Shown in pieces: positions 6,870 to 17,143 of a DNA stretch of 64,000 nucleotides; positions within the stretch are counted from its first letter, which is position 1, and each line of letters opens with the position of its first letter. Position numbers and translations under genes: made by a program. The notes under the pieces were generated by a model. It made no database searches. It worked only from the letters and a program-made list of their open reading frames with translations, and had not been told where the DNA came from. The DNA is taken from the NCBI RefSeq assembly GCF_030693625.1, contig NZ_JAUYAF010000070.1:1-64000 (forward strand), read 5' to 3'. The stretch comes from Phenylobacterium sp. Lineage in GTDB: Bacteria; Pseudomonadota; Alphaproteobacteria; Caulobacterales; Caulobacteraceae.

Positions 6870-7694
6870 ATGAGCTGGAAGACGCAGCTGCGCCGGGGGC
6901 TGGAGGCCACCGGCCTGATCGGCCCCTACTACCGCTGGCGCGAGGCTCGCCTGGCCGCCATCGTCAGCGATCCGGTGGACGACGGCCTGCCCATGCCCCC
7001 GCCCGCCCTGCTGACCCTGGTCTCGGGCGCGGCGGGCCAGGCCTGGTATTCCGAGCGCGGCCGCGAGGACGCCGCGCAGTTCCGGGCGCTCGCCCTCGAA
7101 CAGGGGATCGACCTCACCCAGCCCCGCACCGTGCTCGACTGGGGGGTCGGCTGCGGCCGCATCGCCCGCTGGCTGGCGGCCGACGTCACCGCCGCCGGGG
7201 GACAGTTCCTCGGCTGCGACATCCATCCCAAGCTGGTGGCCTGGTGCGCGGGCGCCCTGCCCGGCCGCTACCTGCGCAACGACCTTCGCCCGCCCCTGCC
7301 GCTCGCGCCGGCCAGCCTGGACCTGGTCTATTCCCACTCGGTCCTCACCCACCTGACGGAGGACACCGCGCGCGCCTGGCTGGCCGAACTGCGCCGCCTG
7401 CTGAAGCCCGGCGGCTGCGCCATCCTCACCTTCCACGACGAGACCTACGCCCAGGCCTGGGGGCCGCCCCAGGTCGCCGAGCGCCTCGCCACGCAGGCCT
7501 ATGTCGTCTGGAACAACGCCCTGGAGGGCAGCAACTACCTGTCGGCCTGGACCCGCCGCGCCCATTTCCGGGCGCTCGCCGAGGCCGACTTCACCGTGGC
7601 CGCGATCATCGAGGGCGGTGTGGACTTTCCCACCCAGGCCATCGCCGTGCTGCGGCCCAGGGACCCGTCACCACCGGCGCAGAGACTCGTTTGA
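6870..7694 (+). CDS. Class I SAM-dependent methyltransferase
   Basis: This 274-residue protein has a methyltransferase core from about residue 80: motif I VLDWGVGCGRIARWL, motif II FLGCDIHP, motif III NDLRPPLPLAPASLDLVYSHSVLTHL, and the LRRLLKPGGCAILTFHD segment. The N-terminal 75 residues (YRWREARLAAI...PPPALLTLVSG) resemble those of methyltransferases found near glycan or exopolysaccharide genes, though none are adjacent here. The TGA stop lies within a hairpin repeat (7693-7713). Substrate unknown. Confidence 0.85.
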   Translation: MSWKTQLRRGLEATGLIGPYYRWREARLAAIVSDPVDDGLPMPPPALLTLVSGAAGQAWYSERGREDAAQFRALALEQGIDLTQPRTVLDWGVGCGRIARWLAADVTAAGGQFLGCDIHPKLVAWCAGALPGRYLRNDLRPPLPLAPASLDLVYSHSVLTHLTEDTARAWLAELRRLLKPGGCAILTFHDETYAQAWGPPQVAERLATQAYVVWNNALEGSNYLSAWTRRAHFRALAEADFTVAAIIEGGVDFPTQAIAVLRPRDPSPPAQRLV

Positions 7695-7803
7695 CGAAGC
7701 CTCAGGCTTCGTCACGAGCGGGATGAGGAAAAGTGCCCAGCGGTTTTCCGCCCGCATCCCGCTTCAAAAGGACTCGTTTGACGAGGCTCAAGCCTCGTCA
7801 AAC
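7684..7803. repeat. Composite array of three hairpins between convergent genes
   Basis: Two copies of a GACTCGTTTGACGA(A/G)GC element (7684 and 7771) flank a REP-like element. Hairpin 1 is GACGAAGCC-TCA-GGCTTCGTC (7693-7713). The central one has arms GCGGGATG (7718-7725) and CATCCCGC (7755-7762) with an internal GCGG-TTTT-CCGC. Hairpin 2 is GTTTGACGAGGCT-CA-AGCCTCGTCAAAC (7776-7803). The flanking genes both end inside the outer hairpins. Confidence 0.75.
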
Positions 7804-8036
7804 GGCGGCGGCAATTGCCCCGACTTGAACAGGATCACCGGGTTCTCGTCATAGTCCCCCAGCTCGGCGTCGGCCGAGGCGGAGAAGGCCACCACCCCCA
7901 GCCGGGTGTCGGACAGCCGGTCGGCCTTGCGCCGCGCCTCTTCCGCCGACTTGCAGATCACGACGGGCTCGGCCTTCAGCGCCTTGCCCTTGCCGGCGAT
8001 ATAGGACTGGACCAGGTGGACGGTCTCGATCGCCAC
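7788..8036 (-). CDS. Conserved-type small hypothetical protein
   Basis: This 82-residue soluble protein starts at GTG 8036; no other start is possible before an in-frame stop upstream. The sequence is mixed alpha/beta (AIETVHLVQSYIAGKGKALK, SAEEARRKADRLSDTR, LGVVAFSASADAELGD) with a C-terminal ILFKSGQLPPPF. The last codons and TGA fall inside the hairpin repeat at 7776-7803. It lies 7 bp behind the 35-residue gene at 8044-8151 and is probably co-transcribed. I do not recognise a named family. Confidence 0.6.
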   Translation of the reverse strand: MAIETVHLVQSYIAGKGKALKAEPVVICKSAEEARRKADRLSDTRLGVVAFSASADAELGDYDENPVILFKSGQLPPPFDEA

Positions 8037-8043
8037 GCGCCGC

Positions 8044-8151
8044 CTACTTCTTCAGGACGTTGGGGGTCCAGCCGGCCGGCGCGGTCGCCTTGGGCTTCTC
8101 GGCCTTCGGTTTGCGGACTTCCTTGTTGCTCTTCTTCTGACCCTTGGCCAT
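8044..8151 (-). CDS. 35-residue basic small protein (MAKGQKKSN type)
   Basis: The 36-codon frame from ATG 8151 to TAG 8044 encodes a very basic peptide starting MAKGQKKSNKEVRKPKAEKP and ending TPNVLKK. The AAAGGAACACCGCC in front of the ATG provides a good ribosome-binding site. Short proteins with this MAKGQ(K/M)xSNxExxKPK start are widespread in Alpha- and Gammaproteobacteria as uncharacterised small proteins; the composition suggests nucleic-acid or ribosome contact, but no function is established that I know of. Confidence 0.7.
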   Translation of the reverse strand: MAKGQKKSNKEVRKPKAEKPKATAPAGWTPNVLKK

Positions 8152-8297
8152 GGCGGTGTTCCTTTGGCCCCCGGAGCGGGGCGAGATTCCATCTCAGCCT
8201 AGCACATTGTCCCCGCGTTCCCGGGGAATTCAGCGCCGCCTCTGGGCGCCGGCGCGTCAACCGACCTAGACTGCGAGACGCAGGGAAAGAACACCAC

Positions 8298-8990
8298 ATG
8301 GACCGGCCGAGCCTCGCATCGAAACTCATCCTGGCCCTGGCCATCCTCGCAGGCGTCAGCTTCCTGGCCGCCAACCGCTTCGCCCTGCCCGAGGCCGCGA
8401 CCATTGTCTGGAAGGGCTCGGGCGTCGCCCTGCTGGCCCTCTACGCCGCCACCCGCGCCAAGACCCCCGACGGCTGGCTGCTGGCCCTTGTCATGGCGCT
8501 CGGCGCCACCGGCGACGTGCTGCTGGAGACCCACGGCCTGGTCACCGGCGCCGTGGCCTTCCTGGCCGGCCACCTGGTGGCCATCGCCCTCTATCTCCGC
8601 AACCGCCGCCCGGCCCTGGAACCCAGCCAGCGCCTGCTGGCCATCCTCATCGTGCCGGCCACGGTGATCATCGCCTACCTGCTGCCCGCCGACCGCGCCG
8701 GCGCGCCGGGCGTCGCCTTCTATTCCACGGGCCTGGCCCTCATGGCCGCCGCCGCCTGGATCAGCCGCTTCCCGCGCATGAGCGTGGGCCTCGGCGCCCT
8801 GATGTTCGTGGCCTCCGACCTGCTGATCTTCGCCCGCGCCGGCCCCCTGGAGCACAACCCCTGGGTCGGCTTCGGCGTCTGGGCGCTCTACTTCGCCGGC
8901 CAGCTCCGAATCTGCCTGGGGGTCGTGGGGACGTTGGCGCGGCGGGCCCCGCAGGCCGCGCCCTCGCCATCCGTCCCCGCCCGCGCCTGA
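8298..8990 (+). CDS. YhhN-family membrane protein (lysoplasmalogenase-like)
   Basis: This 230-residue protein has about eight hydrophobic segments throughout. The patterns ATRAKTPDGWLLALVMALGATGDVLLE (about residues 52-78), HLVAIALYLRN and ALMFVASDLLIFAR are the conserved YhhN signature, with the paired Asp in GDVLLE and SDLLIF that lie in the membrane active site. Family members such as TMEM86B hydrolyse lysoplasmalogen vinyl ethers; the bacterial substrate is uncertain. The C-terminal 20 residues are disordered and Pro/Ala-rich. It converges on the dioxygenase gene at 9012. Confidence 0.85.
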   Translation: MDRPSLASKLILALAILAGVSFLAANRFALPEAATIVWKGSGVALLALYAATRAKTPDGWLLALVMALGATGDVLLETHGLVTGAVAFLAGHLVAIALYLRNRRPALEPSQRLLAILIVPATVIIAYLLPADRAGAPGVAFYSTGLALMAAAAWISRFPRMSVGLGALMFVASDLLIFARAGPLEHNPWVGFGVWALYFAGQLRICLGVVGTLARRAPQAAPSPSVPARA

Positions 8991-9011
8991 GCCGCCTTGC
9001 GCCCGGCGGCC

Positions 9012-9908
9012 TCAGCCGGCGGACGCCGCGCCCGGAGCGCGCTCGCCGACAATCGAAACCCGCTCGCCGTATCGGGAGTGGGGGAAGTAATCCCACACCG
9101 AGTGGTGCTGCGTGCAGCGATTGTCCCAGAAGGTCAGGGTGTTGGGCTCCCACCGCACCCGGCAGTGCAGCTTGGGTTCGCGCGGCAGCAGAGCGAACAG
9201 GCTGTCCAGCAGCGCCCGGCTCTCCCAGCGCTGCAGCCCGACGATGTGGGTGGTGAAGCCCGAATTGACGTTCAGCACTTTCCGCCCGGTGTCCGGATGC
9301 CGGATGACCACGGGATGCTCGTGACGGGGATAGCCCCCCTCCGGCGGCTTGGACTGGTAGTTGCCGATATAGGGCAGGGCGCCGTCGTGCACCGCCGTCA
9401 GGCCCTCGAGGAAGGCCTTCATCGGCGGCGAGAGCATCTCATAGGCCATGTACATGTCGGCGAACAGCGTATCGCCGCCGCCGCATTCCGGCGTCTCGGT
9501 GATGTACAGCATCGAGCCCAGCGGCGGGATCTCGTCGCAGGTGACATCGGTGTGCCAGCCCTCGCCCGCCGTATAGGCCGACTGGGCGTTGGTCTTGACG
9601 ACCAGCACCTCGGAGTCCTGGCCGGGACGGCCGTGGTTCATGGGGTGCACGTGCAGGCGGCCGAAATGCCGGCCGAAGGCCTTGTGCGCCTCCCGGTCGA
9701 GATGCTGGTCGCGAAACACCAGCACCATCCAGTCGGCCCAGGCCGCGCGGATGTCCCGCAGCTGCTCGGCCGACAGCGGCCCGGAGAGATCGACGCCTTC
9801 GACCTCCGCGCCGATGTGGGGCGAGATCGGAGTCACCCGCAAGGTCCCGTATTGCGTGCGACGCTCGCCCGCGATGGGGACGTGCTTGGAAAGGGTGGCG
9901 ACGGCCAT
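9012..9908 (-). CDS. TauD/TfdA-family Fe(II)/2-oxoglutarate dioxygenase
   Basis: This 298-residue protein fits the TauD/TfdA family over its full length. The N-terminal strand ISPHIGAEVEGVDLSGPLS and FRDQHLDREAHKAFGRHFGRL are typical. The iron-binding HxD is His119/Asp121 in EGWHTDVTCDEIPP, the distal His is in NRCTQHHSVWDYF (near residue 265), and the 2-oxoglutarate Arg follows in SRYGERVSI. Taurine, sulfonate esters and phenoxyacetates are known substrates of the family; nothing here identifies which. No sulfonate transporter is adjacent. Confidence 0.9.
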   Translation of the reverse strand: MAVATLSKHVPIAGERRTQYGTLRVTPISPHIGAEVEGVDLSGPLSAEQLRDIRAAWADWMVLVFRDQHLDREAHKAFGRHFGRLHVHPMNHGRPGQDSEVLVVKTNAQSAYTAGEGWHTDVTCDEIPPLGSMLYITETPECGGGDTLFADMYMAYEMLSPPMKAFLEGLTAVHDGALPYIGNYQSKPPEGGYPRHEHPVVIRHPDTGRKVLNVNSGFTTHIVGLQRWESRALLDSLFALLPREPKLHCRVRWEPNTLTFWDNRCTQHHSVWDYFPHSRYGERVSIVGERAPGAASAG

Positions 9909-10020
9909 GGGCTTCCTCCGGGCGCTCTTGGGGCGGCGCCTGTCTCCGCCGAAAGCCTAGATCAGGGGCGTCAGCCGGGCAACCGGGCCCTGACCGGCGG
10001 CGCCCGGACCGGCGCCCGCC

Positions 10021-10803
10021 TCAGCTGGGCGTACTCCACCAATCGCGCTCCGGCTCCGGCGTCTCCGCCAACGGCCCGCGCCCGACCGTCGCCAGCGCCT
10101 CGTCGTGGCTCATGCCGAACTTGCGGATCACCACCACGATGGGCTGCTGCGCCTCCTCTTCCGGCTCGGGCGCGAGGGCCCGCCGCGCGCCGTACTTCTT
10201 CGGCGCCAGCATCGCGGCCGTCCAGCGCAGGGTCTTGATGCGCAGGGCGTCGCCCCGCGCCGTGCTCTCGGTGGACTCCAGGGCGATCTCCAGCATGGCG
10301 TCGGCGAAGATGTCGGCGGCGACGGCCTTGGCCTTCAGATAGGCGTCGTGGAAGCCGTCGTCGGCCCGGATCCAGTGATAGATGGTCGAGGCGCACGGCA
10401 TGTCGGCGTCGGCCCCGATGGACAGGACCGTCTCCCCGGCCGCGATCCGCCGCAGGATCACCCCGCCCAGTTCGTCGGTATAGGTCGAGACCCGCCCCCT
10501 GCGCCCGTCCTGGCGCGGCCGCAGGGCCTGGCGCCAGCGCCGGTCCTCATCCTCCGCCCGGTCCCGGGCCCGCCGGTCGCGCCGCGCCTGGTCCTGCGCC
10601 GCCTCATAGGCCGCCGCGAACCCGGGCTCCCGCGCCCGCCACTTGTAGATCGCCTGCACCGAGGGCATCCCGGGCTCGCGCCCCAGGGACGCCTCGCTCT
10701 GCCCCGCCGCGATCTTGTCGCAGATCAGCTTGCCGAGCTCGGGGGAGTACCGCACCTGCGGACGGCGATCGGGACGCCCGAACGGCGGCGGCCGCGACGA
10801 CAT
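10021..10803 (-). CDS. Terminase small subunit-like protein with two HTH segments
   Basis: From ATG 10803 the product is 260 residues. It contains two tandem homologous segments: RYSPELGKLICDKIAAGQSE followed by PSVQAIYKWRAREPGFAAAY, and TYTDELGGVILRRIAAGETV followed by CASTIYHWIRADDGFHDAY. Each is a helix-turn-helix of the Sf6 terminase small-subunit type. The C-terminal part (FADAMLEIALES, LRIKTLRWTAAMLAPKKYG) matches the oligomerisation region of that family. There is no large terminase, portal or capsid gene nearby, so this is either a prophage relic or a domesticated DNA-binding protein. A GTG at 10845 would add 14 residues. Confidence 0.65.
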   Translation of the reverse strand: MSSRPPPFGRPDRRPQVRYSPELGKLICDKIAAGQSEASLGREPGMPSVQAIYKWRAREPGFAAAYEAAQDQARRDRRARDRAEDEDRRWRQALRPRQDGRRGRVSTYTDELGGVILRRIAAGETVLSIGADADMPCASTIYHWIRADDGFHDAYLKAKAVAADIFADAMLEIALESTESTARGDALRIKTLRWTAAMLAPKKYGARRALAPEPEEEAQQPIVVVIRKFGMSHDEALATVGRGPLAETPEPERDWWSTPS

Positions 10804-10961
10804 GGACACCTGGGCGATGACTTGGGGAGGCTCGCAGCCTCTCACGGACGGGGCGATCCGTCAAGAACAAATCATGAACATCTATTCTCTTGGTTAGCAC
10901 TCAGCGGACGGTGAGGGCCCGATTTTCGCAGGGTCGGCGCCTTGAAATCCCCGGCGACAGC

Positions 10962-10981
10962 TGTCACTTTAGAATATGACA
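10962..10981. promoter_or_regulatory. Candidate operator upstream of the RES-Xre operon
   Basis: TGTCA (10962-10966) and TGACA (10977-10981) form an inverted repeat with a 10-base AT-rich spacer about 40 bp before the antitoxin start, overlapping a perfect GACAGCTGTC palindrome (10956-10965). Xre/ParS-type antitoxins usually autoregulate, so this is a plausible binding site. Confidence 0.35.
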
Positions 10982-11018
10982 CCTGACGCAAGATGCGGAA
11001 TAGATATAGGAACCAAAC

Positions 11019-11807
11019 GTGGCGACCAAGCCTCATAGCCCCCGTGACAAGGTGAGGATCGGCGGCGGCTATTCGACGGGAGCGGACCTGTGGAGTGTGA
11101 AAGGGATTGATCCCGAAGCTCGCGAGATGGCGGAAAGCCAAGCGCGCCGTTCCGGCATATCGCTTGGCGAATGGCTAAACAGGGCCATCCTCGACGAGAT
11201 AGAACCCGAGGCATCTCCCGACTTCGGACACGTCGGGGAGCCCGCGGATCAGGCGATGGCGGCGCTGGATCGCGGCCATGAGCTCCAGATTGCCTACGCG
11301 CAGTCAGTCGGGGAAGCCAATTTACACGCGAACATGGCCGTCGCGGAGAGCGCCCGGCTCTCCGGAATCTGGACGCGCGTCTCGGCCCTCCTGGGCGGCA
11401 GAGACATCCTGCGTCGCGACGTGGACGGCCCCCTCGACGCGCACGAGCTGCTTCAGGCCGGCCTGCCCGCGCGGGCGCTGACGCACCTCGTTGATCACGT
11501 ACGACTGCTCCGTTCCCCCGATCAATTCGAGAAGGCTGTCGGTATGAGTCAACGCACGCTTCAACGGCGACGGGAGGAGCTTCATCGGCCGCTGAACCCT
11601 GAGCAGGGCGGACGGACGTGGAAGTTCGCTGAAGTCCTTGCGAAGGCGACGGCGGTGTTCGGCTCGCAGTTGGAGGCGGAGCAGTGGCTACAGCATCCCG
11701 CCATGGGCCTGAACCAGCGAAAGCCCCTCGACCTGCTCTCCACAGCCGCAGGGATCGAGGCCGTCGAGGAGCACCTTGGACGTCTTGAGTACGGCGTCTA
11801 CGCGTGA
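11019..11807 (+). CDS. Xre/MbcA/ParS-type antitoxin with an N-terminal extension
   Basis: This 262-residue protein starts at GTG 11019. The C-terminal half is a RES-partner antitoxin: LPARALTHLVDHVRLLRS, an HTH (FEKAVGMSQRTLQRRREE), and the toxin-binding MbcA/ParS/Xre domain (FAEVLAKATAVFGSQLEAE, PLDLLSTAAGIEAVEEHL, RLEYGVYA). Typical partners are about 120-160 residues. The extra N-terminus contains GIDPEAREMAESQARRSGIS followed by LGEWLNRAI, the helix found at the start of PodJ-like and SEL1 polar proteins of alphaproteobacteria. Its TGA overlaps the toxin GTG (GTGA at 11804-11807), so the two are translationally coupled. Confidence 0.85.
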   Translation: MATKPHSPRDKVRIGGGYSTGADLWSVKGIDPEAREMAESQARRSGISLGEWLNRAILDEIEPEASPDFGHVGEPADQAMAALDRGHELQIAYAQSVGEANLHANMAVAESARLSGIWTRVSALLGGRDILRRDVDGPLDAHELLQAGLPARALTHLVDHVRLLRSPDQFEKAVGMSQRTLQRRREELHRPLNPEQGGRTWKFAEVLAKATAVFGSQLEAEQWLQHPAMGLNQRKPLDLLSTAAGIEAVEEHLGRLEYGVYA

Positions 11808-12307
11808 CACCGCTGCCCTCCCCCTTGGGGGCGCCTGAGGTCATCGCCTGGCGGCTGGATGAGGCTCGCTTCGCGCCAAGTTGGGACAGCGGGGAAGGCG
11901 GATACCTCTTTGGCGGACGCTGGAACAGCAAAGGCGTTCGAGCTGTCTACTGTGCGCTCGACCCGTCAACGGCCATTCTTGAAGTGGCTGTGCACAAGGG
12001 CTTCAGGACGCTGGACACCGTTCCCCACGTCCTGACCGCCCTCCGCATCAGGGACCCTATGTCCGTCCGGATTGTTCCGCCCGAAGATGTTCCTAATCCG
12101 AACTGGATGCGCCCCGGCGTACCGAGTGCTGGCCAACAGAGGTTCGGAGACGACCTCCTCAGCGCACACGCTTTCATGGCTATTCCAAGCGCCGTTTCGG
12201 TCCACAGCTGGAATCTGGTGTTCGTCGCCACGGTGGCGAGTGGCGGCTATGACGTGGTCTTGCAGGAGCCCTTCGCCTTGGACACCAGGCTCCATCCCCC
12301 GACCTGA
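11804..12307 (+). CDS. RES-domain toxin
   Basis: This 167-residue protein starts at GTG 11804, overlapping the antitoxin stop. It covers a complete RES domain: IAWRLDEARFAPSWDSGEGG, the GGRWNSKGVRAVYCALDPST block with the family Arg and Tyr, AILEVAVHKGF with the catalytic Glu, a Ser in the C-terminal part (IPSAVSVHSWNLVF) and a final Asn/Asp region. RES toxins of the MbcT/ParT group degrade or transfer NAD+. The arrangement antitoxin-first with overlapping genes is the usual one for this type II system. Confidence 0.9.
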   Translation: MTPLPSPLGAPEVIAWRLDEARFAPSWDSGEGGYLFGGRWNSKGVRAVYCALDPSTAILEVAVHKGFRTLDTVPHVLTALRIRDPMSVRIVPPEDVPNPNWMRPGVPSAGQQRFGDDLLSAHAFMAIPSAVSVHSWNLVFVATVASGGYDVVLQEPFALDTRLHPPT

Positions 12308-12379
12308 GCGTCCGGATTGCACGTGCGGGACAGGCGCCCCCCACAGGGGCCTCGAGGTTTGTGAACTCTGACCCCGACC

Positions 12380-13072
12380 CTACCGGCTCAGCAGTTCCTC
12401 GGTGAACCCGCCGAACCGCCCCTGCGGCTCCACCAGGTGGACCTCGAGTATCCAGTAGCGTTCGCGCCCATCGGCATCCGGCGCGCGCATCCGCATGTCA
12501 TTGCCCGGCGCCACCAGGGAGACCGACCGCTCGCCAGGGAAGGCCGTGTGCGGGAACTCCCCCACCAAGTGGCCGGCGATATTGCCTCCGAATGTCCAGC
12601 CGCGCTGCTCGGCAGTCCGGTGCGCCTGCGCATAGAGGGCCGCGCCGGTCATGTCGGCATCGGCCTCGTAGAAGGCCCGCAGCTCCGCCCACACCAGGGG
12701 CAGGTCCCGGCGCAGGGCCTGCTTCACCGGATCTTCCCCCAGCACGAAGGTGCGCCCGAAGTCGGCCTCCCAGTCGTCGAACACCGGGCCGAGGTCCACG
12801 AACAGGATGTCGTCGGCGGCGATCACCAGGTCGGCGGGGTCGTCATGATAGGTGGTGACGCTGTTGGCGCCGGCCCGCACCACCCGCTTGTGCCAGTGGG
12901 CCTCGACCCCGAACTGCCCGGCGGCCAGAGCATGGATCTCGTTGGAAAGCTGGCTCTCCCGCAGGCCCGCGCGCACCAGGCCGTTCGCCTCGATGGCGGC
13001 GAACAGGGCCCCCGCGCGGCCTTGGGCGGCGTGCAGGCTCGCCAGGCGAGCGGGTTCGTCAAAGGTGGTCAT
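12380..13072 (-). CDS. M24-family metallopeptidase (Xaa-Pro peptidase-like)
   Basis: This 230-residue pita-bread-fold protein carries the five metal ligands of the M24 family in order: two Asp in [19 protein letters not shown], His in [15 protein letters not shown], Glu in [11 protein letters not shown] and Glu in GGFTEELL. It lacks the N-terminal creatinase domain of full-length aminopeptidase P and is close to methionine aminopeptidase length, but the sequence around the ligands is Xaa-Pro-peptidase-like. The ATG at 13072 begins a normal N-terminal helix. A short direct-repeat element (13081-13111) lies just upstream. Confidence 0.85.
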   Translation of the reverse strand: MTTFDEPARLASLHAAQGRAGALFAAIEANGLVRAGLRESQLSNEIHALAAGQFGVEAHWHKRVVRAGANSVTTYHDDPADLVIAADDILFVDLGPVFDDWEADFGRTFVLGEDPVKQALRRDLPLVWAELRAFYEADADMTGAALYAQAHRTAEQRGWTFGGNIAGHLVGEFPHTAFPGERSVSLVAPGNDMRMRAPDADGRERYWILEVHLVEPQGRFGGFTEELLSR

Positions 13073-13080
13073 CGGGTCGC

Positions 13081-13111
13081 CGTTCGTGTGGTTCGTGTGG
13101 TTCGTGGTTCC
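13081..13111. repeat. TTCGTG(T/G)GG direct-repeat element, copy 1
   Basis: CCGTTCGTGTGGTTCGTGTG followed by GTTCGTGGTTC: three near-tandem 9-bp units. An almost identical 31-bp block occurs at 34636-34666. When translated on the minus strand this repeat gives the well-known NHEPHEPHE artefact peptide, so it is an intergenic repeat rather than coding. Confidence 0.65.
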
Positions 13112-13178
13112 AGTCTTCAGAACCCCACCGTCGTGCGGCCGAGGGATGGGTCCTCAGGACAAGCCCGAACTCGCCGCC

Positions 13179-15824
<2,646 letters not shown>

Positions 15825-15930
15825 CGATTCCGCTCTCTTGTCCCCTCTCGTCCTTCGCCCCTTGTGGGGTTGAGAGCGGCGGCTCGCTCTTGCGATCCGC
15901 ATGGCCGGACATGTCCGGCTCGCTCTCGAC

Positions 15931-16068
15931 GGTGGCCCCGCGGCGCGGGGTCGGATGAGGGGTCTCTCAAAACTATCCAGGTGTTCGACGGCGGTCGGCG
16001 GATGGGTCGGTGCAACCCCTCATCCGACCTGCTGTCGCAGGCCACCTTCTCCCGCAAGGGGAGAAGGA
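15931..16068. repeat. Palindromic intergenic repeats (partial copy D, full copy E) between the metH halves
   Basis: Copy E (16014-16068) has the full AACCCCTCATCCGACC block plus the CCTTCTCCC/GGGAGAAGG hairpin. Copy D (15931-15964) is a partial inverted copy ending in GGTCGGATGAGGGGT. A separate 16-bp palindrome GCCGGACATGTCCGGC lies at 15904-15919. The 254-bp gap 15825-16078 holds no gene that I can see. Confidence 0.7.
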
Positions 16069-16078
16069 CGCGAAACTC

Positions 16079-17143
16079 TTACGCCAGTTCGAAGGGCTCC
16101 AGCCCGGCCAGCCGCATGGCCTTGGGGCGTTCCGGAATCTGCCGGGGCTTAACACCCTTCACCGCCTCGGCGACGTGGCGAATGTGGTCGGGCGTGGTGC
16201 CGCAGCAGCCGCCCAGGATGTTGACCAGGCCGCGCGAGGCCCACTCGTGCAGCTCGTGCGCCGTCTGGTGGGCTTCCTCGTCATACTCCCCAAAGGCGTT
16301 GGGCAGGCCGGCGTTGGGATAGGCGCTCACCAGGGTGTCGGCGACGCGGCTGAGCTCGGCGATGTGCGGCCGCATCAGGTCGGCGCCCAGCGCGCAGTTC
16401 AGGCCGATGGCGAAGGGCTTGGCGTGCTTCACCGAGTTCCAGAAAGCCTCCACCGTCTGGCCCGATAGCGTGCGGCCCGACCGGTCGGTGATGGTTCCGG
16501 AGATCCAGATCGGCAGGGGCTCGTAGCCCTCATCCTCCATGTCCAGGATCACCTTGATGGCGGCCTTGCAGTTCAAGGTGTCGGTGATGGTCTCGATCAG
16601 GAACATGTCCACCCCGCCGTCGTGCAGGGCGATCATCTGTTCGCGATAGGCGGTGTAGACCTCGTCGAAGGTCACCAGCCGCGCGCCCGGATCGTTCACG
16701 TCCGAGGACATCGACAGCATCTTGTTCAGCGGCCCCACCGAGCCGGCCACGAAGCGCGGCTTGTGCGGCTCCCTGGCGGTCCAGGCGTCGGCCCGTTCGC
16801 GGGCGATCCGCGCGCCCTCGAAATTGATGTCGCGGACCGCGCTCTCCAGCTCGTAGTCGGCCTGGGCGATCGTGGTCGCCGAGAAGGTGTTGGTCTCGCT
16901 GATGTCGGCGCCGGCGGCGTAGTACTGGTCGTGCAGGTCGCCGACGATATCGGGCCGTGTCAGACACAGGATGTCGTTGTTGCCCTTCAGCTGGCCGGGA
17001 TGGTCCTGGAACCGCTCGCCCCGGTAGTCGGCCTCGTCCAGCTTGCGCTTCTGGAACATCACCCCCCAGGAGCCGTCCAGAATCAACACGCGCTCACGCG
17101 ATATTTGCTTCAGCTTTTCAATACGTTCCGAGCGCGGGCTCAT
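16079..17143 (-). CDS. metH: Methionine synthase, N-terminal homocysteine-binding part
   Basis: This 354-residue protein is the homocysteine S-methyltransferase (Hcy-binding) domain of Met[19 protein letters not shown] at the N-terminus, [35 protein letters not shown] with the first zinc Cys and [19 protein letters not shown] with the paired zinc Cys residues. It must act with the separately encoded pterin/B12 subunit at 13179-15824. Its ATG overlaps the metF stop (ATGA at 17140-17143), so it is coupled to metF. The gap to the second half contains palindromic repeats. Confidence 0.95.
   Translation of the reverse strand: MSPRSERIEKLKQISRERVLILDGSWGVMFQKRKLDEADYRGERFQDHPGQLKGNNDILCLTRPDIVGDLHDQYYAAGADISETNTFSATTIAQADYELESAVRDINFEGARIARERADAWTAREPHKPRFVAGSVGPLNKMLSMSSDVNDPGARLVTFDEVYTAYREQMIALHDGGVDMFLIETITDTLNCKAAIKVILDMEDEGYEPLPIWISGTITDRSGRTLSGQTVEAFWNSVKHAKPFAIGLNCALGADLMRPHIAELSRVADTLVSAYPNAGLPNAFGEYDEEAHQTAHELHEWASRGLVNILGGCCGTTPDHIRHVAEAVKGVKPRQIPERPKAMRLAGLEPFELA

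Noticed and set aside
6802..6873. 23-codon frame ending in an ATGA overlap with the methyltransferase start
   Set aside because: No ribosome-binding site and no recognisable sequence; the open frame continues upstream into a terminator hairpin.
10021..12307. A complete prophage
   Set aside because: Only a terminase-small-subunit-like gene is present; no portal, capsid, tail or integrase genes are found nearby.
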